A stretch of DNA of 15,278 nucleotides from an uncultured Bacilli bacterium (GCA_947628445.1 CANQZX010000024.1:1-15278); one strand, 5' to 3'. Shown: positions 4,458 to 12,662, numbered from the stretch's first letter. Notes: a model not told the origin generated them from the letters alone. Program-made: numbers and translations.

Positions 4458-5486
4458 TTGGCAAAGAAAAGAGTTGTATATTTAGATTTTTTACGGATTT
4501 TTGCAATCTTCGGTGTTATCTGTATTCATGTTAGTTGCGAAAATTGGTATATTCCCGGAGTTGATACTAATTGGCTTATGAATAGTTACGTTAATTCTGT
4601 TATGGGAGCTTGGACAGTTCCAATATTTATAGCTATTTCAGGAGCTTTACTTTTAGATAATCCTCATTTTACTTATCAAAATTTATTTAAAAAATATTTA
4701 CCTCGGATTTTAATTTGTTTAGTATTTTGGCATTTCTTTTATTATTTTTATGTTTATCGCGATTTTACGTTTGCTAATTTTATAGTCGGTTTTAAACAAT
4801 TACTATTAGGTAAAACTTATTCTCATTTATGGTATTTATATTTGGTTATTGGTTTATATCTTATAACACCTATTTTGAAAAAAATGTGTGCAGTTTTAAC
4901 CCAAAAAGACTTTATTTATTTTCTTGCTATTGGTTTTACTACCACAGCCATAATTCCTTGGTTTAGCAGTCTTTTAAATTATAACTTTACTGCCTTTATT
5001 AATCCTTATCATGTCTTTAACTTTAGTTATTATGTTTTATACTATCTTTTAGGTTATTTTTTAAAAAAGTATATAAATTTAAATAAAAAACAGGCTATCA
5101 GTTTATTTGTTATTGCCTTTATTGCTCTTAATTTATTAGCTCTTTATGGCAATTATATGGCGGTTAAAATGAATGATCATATTGCTTATTGTTCCGTAAA
5201 TAGTATTGTTACAATCTTTTCCGTAATTGCGGTATTTCTTTTAGCCAAAACTTTAATTAAAAATAAAGAATTTAAATTTATTACTCTTTTAAGTAATTTA
5301 ACTTTTGGCGTTTATTTAATTCATTTTGTAATTGATAAAACATTACTTGGTTATGGTATAAACTCGAATATAATGAATCCGATATTAGGTACTTTAATAA
5401 TTTCAGGAATAGTTATGACTATCGGTTATATTATATCTTTTGTTCTTTCTAAAATTCCAATTTTAAAGAAATTAATTGGTCTATAA
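4458..5486 (+). CDS. Acyltransferase family 3 membrane protein
   Basis: A polytopic membrane protein (342 aa, about 10 hydrophobic segments) of the acyltransferase-3 family, which transfers acetyl or similar groups to extracellular sugars such as peptidoglycan or exopolysaccharide. The N-terminal signature YLDFLRIFAIFGVICIHV carries the conserved His of the first helix. HLWYLYLVIGLYLITPIL is the typical second signature; there is no SGNH domain at the C-terminus. I place the start at TTG 4458, with AGGTGA 6 nt upstream, rather than at the GTG at 4449 that forms part of that ribosome site. It precedes a glycosylation operon with its own promoter, so a role in decorating the same surface polymer is plausible. 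Acceptor unknown. Its promoter is the TA-repeat type. Confidence 0.85.
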   Translation: MAKKRVVYLDFLRIFAIFGVICIHVSCENWYIPGVDTNWLMNSYVNSVMGAWTVPIFIAISGALLLDNPHFTYQNLFKKYLPRILICLVFWHFFYYFYVYRDFTFANFIVGFKQLLLGKTYSHLWYLYLVIGLYLITPILKKMCAVLTQKDFIYFLAIGFTTTAIIPWFSSLLNYNFTAFINPYHVFNFSYYVLYYLLGYFLKKYINLNKKQAISLFVIAFIALNLLALYGNYMAVKMNDHIAYCSVNSIVTIFSVIAVFLLAKTLIKNKEFKFITLLSNLTFGVYLIHFVIDKTLLGYGINSNIMNPILGTLIISGIVMTIGYIISFVLSKIPILKKLIGL

Positions 5487-5490
5487 AAGT

Positions 5491-5519
5491 TTTACAACTA
5501 GTTTAATTTTTGCTATAAT
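5491..5519 (+). promoter_or_regulatory. Strong promoter of the glycosylation operon
   Basis: TTTACA (5491-5496) and a perfect TATAAT (5514-5519) are 17 bp apart, with TGC directly before the -10 (extended -10). Initiation near 5526 would place the mRNA start practically at AGGTG (5527), so the leader is almost absent before the ribosome site. Confidence 0.8.
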
Positions 5520-5540
5520 ATTACCTAGGTGAATAAGATT

Positions 5541-7397
5541 ATGCAGCTTACTAAATTCAAACAAAAAGCTTTAATAATGTTTTATGCGATATTAACAACA
5601 TTAAGTTTTACTTTTAATTTTACTGATGCAAAGTCAATAATTAATTTGGAATCGCCTATAAAAGGCGGAACTTTTTTAGCTGCCATAATTTCGGTAGTTT
5701 TATATCATTTTTACCAAAAGTTTTATTGGCAAAAGAAAAAAAATCATTGGTCATTTCGCCTATTAGCTTTTCTTTTTGCCTTATTTATGGTATTTGGTAA
5801 TAGTTATCAAACCGTAGGCAGCTGGGATTTAGTTTTTGGTAATCTGGCGGTTTTAGCTTTAAGTATCATATTTATTATTGGTTATTACTTATTTTTTAAT
5901 TGTTTTATTAATCTTATTTTTACAAAAGTAATAAAAAATGATTTTTTAAAAGAAAAAATGGCCCACAATAAAGTTCTCGATTTTATTTTCAATAAACATC
6001 CCTTTATTTGTACTTTTCTTATTTTATTTATCTGTTGGTTACCTTATTTAATTGCTTTTTATCCGGCGATATTATCGCCTGATCCAAGTTTTCAAATTCA
6101 ACAATTCTTTGGTATTCGAACAAAATATAGTGATTATGTTAATTTAATTGATGAAAGCGTTACGATTACCAATCACCACCCCGTGGTGCATACTTGCCTT
6201 TTAGGAGGGTTAGTATATTTAGGCCGCTTGTTAGGAAGTGATAATTTAGGCTTATTTTTCTATAGTTTATTACAAACCGGAGCCCTTATTAGTTTATTTG
6301 CCTACATTATGCATTATTTTAAAAAAATAAATGTGGCTTATCCGATTAGAATTGCTACTCTATTAATTTATGCTTTAGTTCCGGTCTTTCCTTTTTATGC
6401 CATGTCCGCGGTAAAAGATGTTTTCTTTGCCGTTTTCGTTATCTTCTATATGCTAAAACTTTATGATTTAATTAAAAAGGCCAACCAAAATATTTATAAA
6501 CCACAGACCATTATCACTTTAATTATAACGATGCTTTTAATTACCCTTTTCCGTAACAACGGCATCTATTTAATTTTAATGTCTTTTCCGTTCTTACTTT
6601 TAATCGATCACAAGAATAGATTAACTATCTTAATTACCCTCTTATGTCCGGTTGTTTTATATTTTAGTTTTACTCATATTTTACTTCCTACTTTAAAAAT
6701 TACGCCTGGCAGTCCGCGGGAAATGTTATCGATTCCGTTTCAACAAACAGCCCGTTATGTTAAATATTATGGGGATGAGGTAACGACCGAAGAAAAAAAA
6801 GCCATCGATAAAGTTTTAGAGTACGATACCTTGGCTAGTCGCTATCAACCAGAGATATCGGATCCAGTTAAAAACAAATTTAACAAAGATGCGACGAAAG
6901 CTGATTTACAAAATTATTTTAAAACTTGGCTGGTTATGTTTGGGAAACATCCGAATATTTACATAGAAGCCACCATTCATAATACTTATGGTTATTTTTA
7001 TCCTAATGCCCATAATTGGTATATCTATTATAAATATGACCATATTCTAAAAGATACCGGAAAATTTACTTATCACTATAATAATTTAATCGGCGTGCGA
7101 ACCGTTTTAAGTGGTTATGGTCTAGCCTTCCCTTATATTCCCCTTCTCGGGTTAATTGTCAATATTGGTTTTAGTACTTGGATTTGTATGTTAATTTTTG
7201 TTTATTTAATCAAAATGAAAAAATATCGTTATTTAATATATTTAACTCCGGTGATATCGTTAGTTCTTGTTTGTATGGCTAGTCCCGTCAATACTTACTT
7301 TAGATACACCATTGGCTATGTCTTCGCCTTACCATTAATTGTAGCGATATTTATGGATATTGTAAAAAGAAATAAAGGAGAAATAAATTATGAGTAA
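5541..7397 (+). CDS. DUF6020-like polytopic membrane protein, probable GT-C glycosyltransferase
   Basis: A 618-aa protein with about 12-14 hydrophobic segments. The first long extracytoplasmic loop carries SPDPSFQIQQFFG and NHHPVVH, resembling the acidic catalytic loop of GT-C enzymes that use polyprenyl-phosphate sugars. A soluble segment of about 100 residues (around 380-490, TPGSPREML to NAHNWYIYY) follows. I recall this pattern as the DUF6020 family. The start at ATG 5541 has AGGTG 9 nt upstream; the GTG at 5529 is part of that ribosome site. It overlaps the next gene by 8 nt. With the following GT2 enzyme and GtrA protein it makes a three-part system: sugar loading, flipping, and transfer outside. 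The specific acceptor (teichoic acid, protein or glycan) cannot be read from sequence. Confidence 0.75.
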   Translation: MQLTKFKQKALIMFYAILTTLSFTFNFTDAKSIINLESPIKGGTFLAAIISVVLYHFYQKFYWQKKKNHWSFRLLAFLFALFMVFGNSYQTVGSWDLVFGNLAVLALSIIFIIGYYLFFNCFINLIFTKVIKNDFLKEKMAHNKVLDFIFNKHPFICTFLILFICWLPYLIAFYPAILSPDPSFQIQQFFGIRTKYSDYVNLIDESVTITNHHPVVHTCLLGGLVYLGRLLGSDNLGLFFYSLLQTGALISLFAYIMHYFKKINVAYPIRIATLLIYALVPVFPFYAMSAVKDVFFAVFVIFYMLKLYDLIKKANQNIYKPQTIITLIITMLLITLFRNNGIYLILMSFPFLLLIDHKNRLTILITLLCPVVLYFSFTHILLPTLKITPGSPREMLSIPFQQTARYVKYYGDEVTTEEKKAIDKVLEYDTLASRYQPEISDPVKNKFNKDATKADLQNYFKTWLVMFGKHPNIYIEATIHNTYGYFYPNAHNWYIYYKYDHILKDTGKFTYHYNNLIGVRTVLSGYGLAFPYIPLLGLIVNIGFSTWICMLIFVYLIKMKKYRYLIYLTPVISLVLVCMASPVNTYFRYTIGYVFALPLIVAIFMDIVKRNKGEINYE

Positions 7398-8316
7398 AAA
7401 AATTGCGGTTTTAATTCCTTGTTATAATGAAAGCAAAACGATTGCTAAAGTGGTAGCTGATTATCGTAAAGTACTACCTCAAGCCGAGCTTTATGTCTAC
7501 GATAATAATTCGACGGATAATACCGCGGAATTAGCGGAAAAAGCGGGAGCGATTGTTCGTTTTGAACCTCGGCAAGGCAAAGGTAATGTTATTCGCACGA
7601 TGTTTCGGGAAATCGAGGCCGATTGCTATTTAATGATTGATGGTGATGATACCTATCCAGCTGAAAATGCCCCCGAAATGTGCGACTTAGTCTTATCCGG
7701 ACAAGCCGATATGGTTATTGGTGATCGCCTATCGAGTACCTATTTTACGGAAAATAAAAGACTATTTCATAATTTTGGTAACCGAATTGTAAGATTATTA
7801 ATTAACATGATTTTCCATAATCATGTTAACGATATCATGACAGGATATCGAGCTTTTTCTTACGAGTTTGTTAAGGGCTTCCCTGTTTTATCCAAGGGCT
7901 TTGAAATTGAAACCGAGATGACTATTCATGCGGTGAATAAAAACTTTAAGTTAAAAGAAATTCCGGTAGCATATCGGGACCGACCTAAAGGCAGTGTTTC
8001 CAAACTAAATACTTATTCCGATGGCTTCAAAGTTTTAAAAACCATTGGTTATTTATTCGCCGAATATAAACCCGCTCTTTTCTTTAATTGTTTGGCTTTA
8101 ATTTTTCTTCTTGGTTCCATCATTTTAGGTATTCCCCCTTTTGCTGAATATTTTAAAACGGGCATTGTCTTAAGATTTCCTAGTTTGATTGTCGCGGGAA
8201 TCTTTCTCATTATTGCTTTACTTTTAGGGGCAACTGGTGTTATATTACAAGTAGTTGCTAAAAAGCATCGCGAATTATACGAATTATATTTAAATGAAAT
8301 AAGGAGAAGAAAATGA
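7390..8316 (+). CDS. Family 2 glycosyltransferase, polyprenyl-phosphate sugar synthase type
   Basis: A GtrB/CsbB/DPM1-like enzyme (308 aa) that would transfer a sugar from a nucleotide donor to undecaprenyl phosphate on the inner membrane face. The GT-A domain spans residues ~4-220: VLIPCYNES at the start, DNNSTDNT, and MIDGDDTY (84-87) as the metal-binding DxD. The MTGYRAFS motif and the FEIETEMTI stretch are typical of this group. Two membrane helices at the C-terminus (about 228-250 and 266-292) anchor it. The ATG overlaps the previous gene by 8 nt, and its stop overlaps the next start (ATGA), so translation is coupled. Donor sugar unknown. Confidence 0.88.
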   Translation: MSKKIAVLIPCYNESKTIAKVVADYRKVLPQAELYVYDNNSTDNTAELAEKAGAIVRFEPRQGKGNVIRTMFREIEADCYLMIDGDDTYPAENAPEMCDLVLSGQADMVIGDRLSSTYFTENKRLFHNFGNRIVRLLINMIFHNHVNDIMTGYRAFSYEFVKGFPVLSKGFEIETEMTIHAVNKNFKLKEIPVAYRDRPKGSVSKLNTYSDGFKVLKTIGYLFAEYKPALFFNCLALIFLLGSIILGIPPFAEYFKTGIVLRFPSLIVAGIFLIIALLLGATGVILQVVAKKHRELYELYLNEIRRRK

Positions 8317-8711
8317 TTAAAAAATTGTTAGAAAACAAATTAATTCGCCAAATATTACGTTTTGGCATTGTCGGAGGCTTAGCCTTTCTTATTGACTATG
8401 GCATATTCACCATTTTAAGTCAATTCTTACATGTTCATTACTTAGTGGCCTCAATTATCTCCTTTAGTATTTCCGTGATTTTTAATTACATTTTAAGTAT
8501 TAAATGGGTATTTGATGTAACGAAAAAACAAGATGCTAAAGACTTTGCCTTATTTATTATCTTAAGTGTTATTGGTCTTGGTATTAATTCCTTAATAATG
8601 TACATTTCGGTTGATTTAATGCATATTCACGAACTTATTGCTAAGATAATTGCCACAGCGATTGTCATGGTTTATAATTTTATATCGCGCAAGATATTTA
8701 TTGAAAAATAA
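8313..8711 (+). CDS. GtrA-like flippase family protein
   Basis: A small protein (132 aa) with four membrane segments and the family start LIRQILRFGIVGGLAFLIDYG. Members of the GtrA/GtcA family are thought to flip undecaprenyl-phosphate sugars across the membrane. The start codon overlaps the stop of the glycosyltransferase gene by four bases (ATGA). It is the last gene of the operon and is followed by a terminator at 8718. Length and hydrophobic pattern are normal for the family; no damage is seen. Confidence 0.9.
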   Translation: MIKKLLENKLIRQILRFGIVGGLAFLIDYGIFTILSQFLHVHYLVASIISFSISVIFNYILSIKWVFDVTKKQDAKDFALFIILSVIGLGINSLIMYISVDLMHIHELIAKIIATAIVMVYNFISRKIFIEK

Positions 8712-8717
8712 TAAACA

Positions 8718-8753
8718 AAAAAACATATTTCCATTTTGTAAAATATGTTTTTT
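8718..8753. terminator. Bidirectional terminator between gtrA-like gene and pnp
   Basis: A perfect 13-bp stem (AAAAAACATATTT with AAATATGTTTTTT) around a 10-nt loop lies between the convergent stops at 8711 and 8760. The A6/T6 ends provide a U-run in either direction. The stem is AT-rich, so efficiency is uncertain. Confidence 0.75.
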
Positions 8754-8759
8754 ATTGCC

Positions 8760-10919
8760 TTATTTTTGTTTTTTAGAATCTTTTTCTTTCTTTTCCGGTT
8801 TTGGTAAACATTCCTTGCGTGATAAGTTTAACCGACCGCGATTATCATAACCAGTGGCTTTAACCATTATTTCATCGCCAACGGATACGACATCTTTTGG
8901 TTTATCAACATGTTCATGGGCTAGTTGGGAAACATGAACTAAGCCCTCACATCCTGGCCATAATTCTACGAAACAACCGAAATCTTCAACTTTAACAACT
9001 TTCGCATTATAGATTTTTCCAATTTCGGCTTCTTTGACGATATCTTCAATCATCGCCCGCGTTTTGGCAATAATTTCGGGATCGGTATGATAGATGATGA
9101 CACGTCCATCGTCTTCTAAATCAACTTTAACGGCATCTTTATCATTGACACTGTTAACGTTTGAGGCTTCCAAAATAATTTTAGTTATCGTTTCACCACC
9201 GCGGCCAATAACATCTTTAATTTTTTCGGGATCAATCTTAAAGGTATCAATCTTAGGTGCATATGGACTTAATTCTTTCCGTGGTTCTTTAATGGCTTTT
9301 TCCATAACATCTAAAATTTGCATCCGGGCTTTTTTGGCTTGGGCTAAGGCTTCTTTTAAAATAGCTTTGGTTACACCTTTAATTTTAATATCCATTTGTA
9401 GGGCCGTAATTCCTTTACGGCTTCCGGCAACTTTAAAGTCCATATCACCCATATGGTCTTCTAGGCCTTGAATGTCGGTAAGAATCGTATATTTTTTACC
9501 ATTTTGGATTAAGCCCATCGCAATGCCAGCTACCGGGGCTTTAATTGGCACCCCAGCCGCCATTAAACTTAAGCAACCTGAACAAATGGTGGCTTGACTC
9601 GATGAACCATTACTTTCTAAAACCTCAGATACAACCCGAATCGTATAAGGAAATTCTTCTTCACTCGGAATAACTTGGGCTAAAGCTCTTTCTCCTAAAG
9701 CCCCATGACCAATTTCACGCCGACCAGGAGCTCCATAACGACCCGTTTCCCCAACAGAGAAAGATGGGAAATTATAATGTAACATAAATCTTTTGGAATC
9801 TTCGATGCCTAAACCATCTAAGATTTGATGTTCCCCAATGGCTCCTAAAGTGGTAGTGGCTAAAACTTGAGTTTCGCCTCGGGAAAATAAAGCGGAACCA
9901 TGAGTCCGAGGAAGTAAATCAATTCCCGCATAAAGTGGTCTAATTTCATCCATTTTGCGACCATCCGGACGAATCTTTTTATCGGTAATTAATCGCCGAA
10001 CTTCATTACCTTCAATTAAATTAACGACTTTCATTACTTGTTTTAATTTTTCTTCTTGGTCTTCATCGGCCGCATAAATATCCGTGAAATGCGCAATTGT
10101 ATTTTCTTTTACCTCATCAATTTTGGCATATTTTTCTAATTTGTCCTTAATTTGAATAGCCGCAAGCATATCTTTAGTCGCAAAATCGCGAACGGCTTGA
10201 TCAATTTCCGGATCAATTTCGACTTTAGGTAAATCAATTTTAGCTTCTCCTATTTCGGCAATAATTTCTTTTTGGAATTTACATAAAGTTTTAATATTTT
10301 CGTGAGCAAACATTAAGGCCTCAAGCATTACTTTTTCATCAATTTCTTGACTACCGGCTTCCACCATACAAATGGCTTCTTCGGTACCCGCCACGGTTAA
10401 GTTTAAAATACTCTTTTCACTTTCTTCGGCCGTTGGATTAATGACAAACTTACCATCAATTAAGCCCACGATAACGCCGGCAACTGGTCCATCAAAAGGA
10501 ATTGGACTAATGCCTAAACATAAACTAGAGCCAAATAAGGCGGCCATTTCGGGTGAATTATCTTGATCTACGGATAAAACGGTATTAATGACTTGAATTT
10601 CATTCCGTAAGTTTTCATCAAACATTGGCCGAATGGGCCGGTCGATTAAACGAGCCGCTAAAGTGGCCGCATCGCTTGGCCGCCCTTCTCTTTTAATAAA
10701 GCCACCCGGGATTTTACCAACCGAATATAATTTTTCTTGATATAAAACTTGTAATGGGAAAAAGTCTTGAGTTAACATAGTTTTACCCATCACACATACA
10801 GATAAAACCACCGTATCGCCATAACGCACTAATACAGAACCCGTGGCTTGTTTGGCTAATTCCCCGGTTTCGACTACTAAAGGCCGATTTAAAAAATCTA
10901 ATTTAAATACTTTCTTCAT
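8760..10919 (-). CDS. pnp: Polyribonucleotide nucleotidyltransferase (PNPase)
   Basis: The phosphorolytic 3'-5' exoribonuclease of the RNA degradosome, normally a homotrimer. The 719 aa match the usual length. Order: first RNase PH domain (~1-140), helical domain (~150-310), second RNase PH domain (~315-540, with FPSFSVGETGRYGAPGRREIGHGAL and DHMGDMDFKVAGSRKGITALQMD-type catalytic region), KH domain (~550-610, with the loop GRGGETI) and S1 domain (~620-690, VEDFGCFVEL). A Lys/Glu-rich tail follows. AAAGGAG lies 7 nt before the ATG. It follows rpsO by about 50 bp with a hairpin between, the classic rpsO-pnp order, and ends at a bidirectional terminator. Confidence 0.98.
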   Translation of the reverse strand: MKKVFKLDFLNRPLVVETGELAKQATGSVLVRYGDTVVLSVCVMGKTMLTQDFFPLQVLYQEKLYSVGKIPGGFIKREGRPSDAATLAARLIDRPIRPMFDENLRNEIQVINTVLSVDQDNSPEMAALFGSSLCLGISPIPFDGPVAGVIVGLIDGKFVINPTAEESEKSILNLTVAGTEEAICMVEAGSQEIDEKVMLEALMFAHENIKTLCKFQKEIIAEIGEAKIDLPKVEIDPEIDQAVRDFATKDMLAAIQIKDKLEKYAKIDEVKENTIAHFTDIYAADEDQEEKLKQVMKVVNLIEGNEVRRLITDKKIRPDGRKMDEIRPLYAGIDLLPRTHGSALFSRGETQVLATTTLGAIGEHQILDGLGIEDSKRFMLHYNFPSFSVGETGRYGAPGRREIGHGALGERALAQVIPSEEEFPYTIRVVSEVLESNGSSSQATICSGCLSLMAAGVPIKAPVAGIAMGLIQNGKKYTILTDIQGLEDHMGDMDFKVAGSRKGITALQMDIKIKGVTKAILKEALAQAKKARMQILDVMEKAIKEPRKELSPYAPKIDTFKIDPEKIKDVIGRGGETITKIILEASNVNSVNDKDAVKVDLEDDGRVIIYHTDPEIIAKTRAMIEDIVKEAEIGKIYNAKVVKVEDFGCFVELWPGCEGLVHVSQLAHEHVDKPKDVVSVGDEIMVKATGYDNRGRLNLSRKECLPKPEKKEKDSKKQK

Positions 10920-10948
10920 TTCTCTACTCCTTTGCTTTTTATAAATAA

Positions 10949-10973
10949 AAAGACACTAAAAACAAGTGCCTTT
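10949..10973 (-). terminator. Weak hairpin overlapping the rpsO stop codon
   Basis: On the minus strand, AAAGGCACT (10973-10965) and AGTGTCTTT (10957-10949) form a 9-bp stem with one G-U pair, then TTATTTAT. The rpsO stop (10974-10972) overlaps the 5' arm. It may be a leaky terminator or an RNA processing site setting the ratio of rpsO to pnp, as the rpsO-pnp gap does in other bacteria. Confidence 0.5.
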
Positions 10974-11241
10974 ATTTTCTTAAATTTAGTTTTTTAATTA
11001 ATTCCCGATATGCAACAACATCGTTTTTCTTTAAATAATCTAATAATTTTTTCCGGCGACCAATTTTCATGAACATCCCTCTTTTAGAATGATAATCATG
11101 TGTATGTTCTTTTAAGTGTTCGGTTAAATTATTAATTTCATTAGTTAAAATAGCGACTTGCACTGGTACGGAACCAACATCATTTTTACTAGTTGCATAT
11201 TCCTTAATAATTTTTGCTTTTTCTTCTTTCGTTAAAGCCAT
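10972..11241 (-). CDS. rpsO: 30S ribosomal protein S15
   Basis: S15 (89 aa, normal length) binds the central domain of 16S rRNA early in small-subunit assembly. The conserved core is clear: GSVPVQVAILTNEINNLTEHL, then HDYHSKRGMFMKIGRRKKLLDYLK. The ATG has GGAGG 8 nt upstream. The gene has its own promoter (11325-11353) in the gap after rplT and a hairpin leader that fits S15 autoregulation. It lies directly before pnp. Confidence 0.98.
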   Translation of the reverse strand: MALTKEEKAKIIKEYATSKNDVGSVPVQVAILTNEINNLTEHLKEHTHDYHSKRGMFMKIGRRKKLLDYLKKNDVVAYRELIKKLNLRK

Positions 11242-11268
11242 TTTCTCATCCTCCTTTTATTTATAATG

Positions 11269-11315
11269 TTAATACTTGGTCTAGATGCAGAGGTTCTATC
11301 TAAACTAAGTACTAA
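11269..11315 (-). promoter_or_regulatory. Candidate S15 leader hairpin
   Basis: On the minus strand, TTAGTACTT (11315-11307) pairs with AAGTATTAA (11277-11269), then an A-C mismatch, then GTTTAGAT with ATCTAGAC, around the loop AGAACCTCTGC. Each arm contains a G-U pair. Transcription from the adjacent promoter would start 3-5 nt before the stem. Several unrelated S15 leader motifs are known in bacteria; this could be one, but no consensus was checked. Confidence 0.55.
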
Positions 11316-11324
11316 TACGCTTTT

Positions 11325-11353
11325 ATTATATCCTATCTTAATAATTTTCGCAA
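11325..11353 (-). promoter_or_regulatory. rpsO promoter
   Basis: On the minus strand, TTGCGA (11353-11348) and a perfect TATAAT (11330-11325) are exactly 17 bp apart. The promoter sits directly behind the rplT stop. No terminator is visible between rplT and rpsO, so read-through from the infC operon is also likely. Confidence 0.8.
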
Positions 11354-11354
11354 A

Positions 11355-11903
11355 TTATTTTAAGGCCTTTAAAAGGTCATCTTTTTTCATAGTAGAATAA
11401 CCTTTAATACCTTTTTCTTTAGCCATGGCTTTTAAATCCGCTAAAGACATGGCTTTTAAATCGACCTTTTCTTCTTTAGCCACCGTTTTAGTTGCTTTTT
11501 CTGGGGCCTTGGCTTTAGCACTAGCAGGCGCTGCTTTAACAACTTCGCCCTTTAAGGCCTTTTTGGCAACTTCACAAAGTTTTGTAAATGAAGCTGCATC
11601 ATCAATAGCCATTTCACTTAACATTTTCCGGTTAATTTCAATACCGGCTTTACTTAAACCATTGATAAATTTAGAATAACTGATATCGTTTTCCCGACAA
11701 GCGGCATTAATCCGCGTAATCCATAATTTCCGGAAATTCCGTTTATTTTGTTTCCGATCCCGGAAGGCATAAGCCCCACTATGGAAAACTTGTTCTTGCG
11801 CTGTCTTATATAAACGATGTTTAGAACCAAAGTAACCTTTAGCTTCTTTTAATACTTTTCTTCTACGATTTTTGGAAACATTTCCACCTTTAACTCTTGC
11901 CAT
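11355..11903 (-). CDS. rplT: 50S ribosomal protein L20 with C-terminal Rho_N/SAP-like extension
   Basis: L20 is an early 23S rRNA-binding protein and the usual autoregulator of the infC-rpmI-rplT operon. Residues 1-118 are a standard L20 (MARVKGGNVSKNRRRK..., AYAFRDRKQNKRNFRKLWI). About 64 extra residues follow: an Ala/Lys/Pro linker (119-148) and a helical module (149-182) with MSLADLKAMAKEKGIKGYS and a KKDDLLKAL ending, which matches the Rho N-terminal/SAP-like nucleic-acid-binding fold. L20 is normally about 118 aa. The same reading frame runs through without interruption, so this is a true fusion. GAGGTG lies 5 nt before the ATG, 10 nt after rpmI. Confidence 0.96.
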   Translation of the reverse strand: MARVKGGNVSKNRRRKVLKEAKGYFGSKHRLYKTAQEQVFHSGAYAFRDRKQNKRNFRKLWITRINAACRENDISYSKFINGLSKAGIEINRKMLSEMAIDDAASFTKLCEVAKKALKGEVVKAAPASAKAKAPEKATKTVAKEEKVDLKAMSLADLKAMAKEKGIKGYSTMKKDDLLKALK

Positions 11904-11913
11904 TTTCTCACCT

Positions 11914-12108
11914 CTAGATTACAGATTTTAATCTGTTTCTGTCTCCTTTACTTAATGTTCCTTTATTTCTTCTTTGTCTAACTTCTTTAGCAGTATCCTT
12001 ACCTGTTTTATGGTTACTACCAGATTTCATGTAAGTTAATTCGCCATTTTTCTTTTTCTTGAAAACTTTCGCGCTAGACTTATGAGTTTTTTGTTTGCAT
12101 TTTGCCAT
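11914..12108 (-). CDS. rpmI: 50S ribosomal protein L35
   Basis: L35 (64 aa, normal length), a basic large-subunit protein: MAKCKQKTHKSSAKVFKKKK, then the LSKGDRNRLK ending. The ATG begins 1 nt after the infC stop, so translation is probably coupled; the ribosome site (GGAAGGGAAG, inside infC) is weak. Six-base arms AGATTT/AAATCT-like near the stop (CAGATT and AATCTG) could form a tiny hairpin. Confidence 0.97.
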   Translation of the reverse strand: MAKCKQKTHKSSAKVFKKKKNGELTYMKSGSNHKTGKDTAKEVRQRRNKGTLSKGDRNRLKSVI

Positions 12109-12109
12109 T

Positions 12110-12652
12110 TTAATTCTTCCCTTCCTTTTTAATTGGGGCTAATATTAGCCACATTTGCCGACCTTCTAGTTTTGGTTCCGTTTCAATCGTTGCCACATCT
12201 TTAAGGCCATCGGCAAATTTCAATAATACCTCTTTACCTATTTCGGGTTTCGCAATTTGGCGTCCTTTGAACCGAATAAACGCTTTAATTTTATGTCCTT
12301 TAATTAAATAGCTTTCCGCATTGCGACGCCGGGTTTCAAAATCGCCCACATCAATAAAGGGTGATAACCGATATTCCTTTAAATCTTTATTCGCTTCCCG
12401 TTGCTTCTTTTGGGCTTCCTTTAGTTTCTTTTGTTTTTCATAACGGAATTTATTATAATCCATTATTTTGGCAACAGCTGGAGTGGCATTACCACTCATT
12501 AAAACTAAATCGAGTCCGGCATAACTGGCTAATGTAAGCGCATCTTCGATTTTTTTAAGGCCCATCTTTTCCCCGTTTGGCCCAATGACCATTACCTCTG
12601 GAACTTTAATGTTATCATTAATAGGTAATTCGTTATTATCTTTTGCTATAAT
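12110..12652 (-). CDS. infC: Translation initiation factor IF-3, non-ATG start
   Basis: IF-3 binds the 30S subunit and checks start-codon choice. The N domain (PINDNIKVPEVMVIGPNGEKMG...DLVLMSGNATPAVAKIMDY), a charged linker helix (KQKKLKEAQKKQREANKDLKE) and the C domain (RLSPFIDVGDFETRRRNAES...FKGRQIAKPEIGKEVL) are all intact. No ATG fits the expected N-terminus: GGAGG at 12662-12658 is followed 5 nt later by ATT (12652) and 8 nt later by ATA (12649). I choose ATT, giving 180 aa, because IF-3 genes are known to start at AUU for autoregulation. The longer frame from TTG 12688 starts inside the leader stem and runs through the ribosome site. Confidence 0.93.
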   Translation of the reverse strand: MIAKDNNELPINDNIKVPEVMVIGPNGEKMGLKKIEDALTLASYAGLDLVLMSGNATPAVAKIMDYNKFRYEKQKKLKEAQKKQREANKDLKEYRLSPFIDVGDFETRRRNAESYLIKGHKIKAFIRFKGRQIAKPEIGKEVLLKFADGLKDVATIETEPKLEGRQMWLILAPIKKEGKN

Positions 12653-12662
12653 TAGCACCTCC
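12650..12662 (-). promoter_or_regulatory. infC ribosome site with ATT start codon
   Basis: GGAGGTG (12662-12656) is nearly the full anti-16S sequence; ATT at 12652-12650 follows. An in-frame ATG at 12664-12662 overlaps the ribosome site and cannot use it. A strong site with a rare start is the known arrangement for IF-3 self-control. Confidence 0.65.

Noticed and set aside
8650..8850. Plus-strand ORF across the gtrA/pnp junction
   Set aside because: It crosses a terminator and overlaps two solid genes in other frames.
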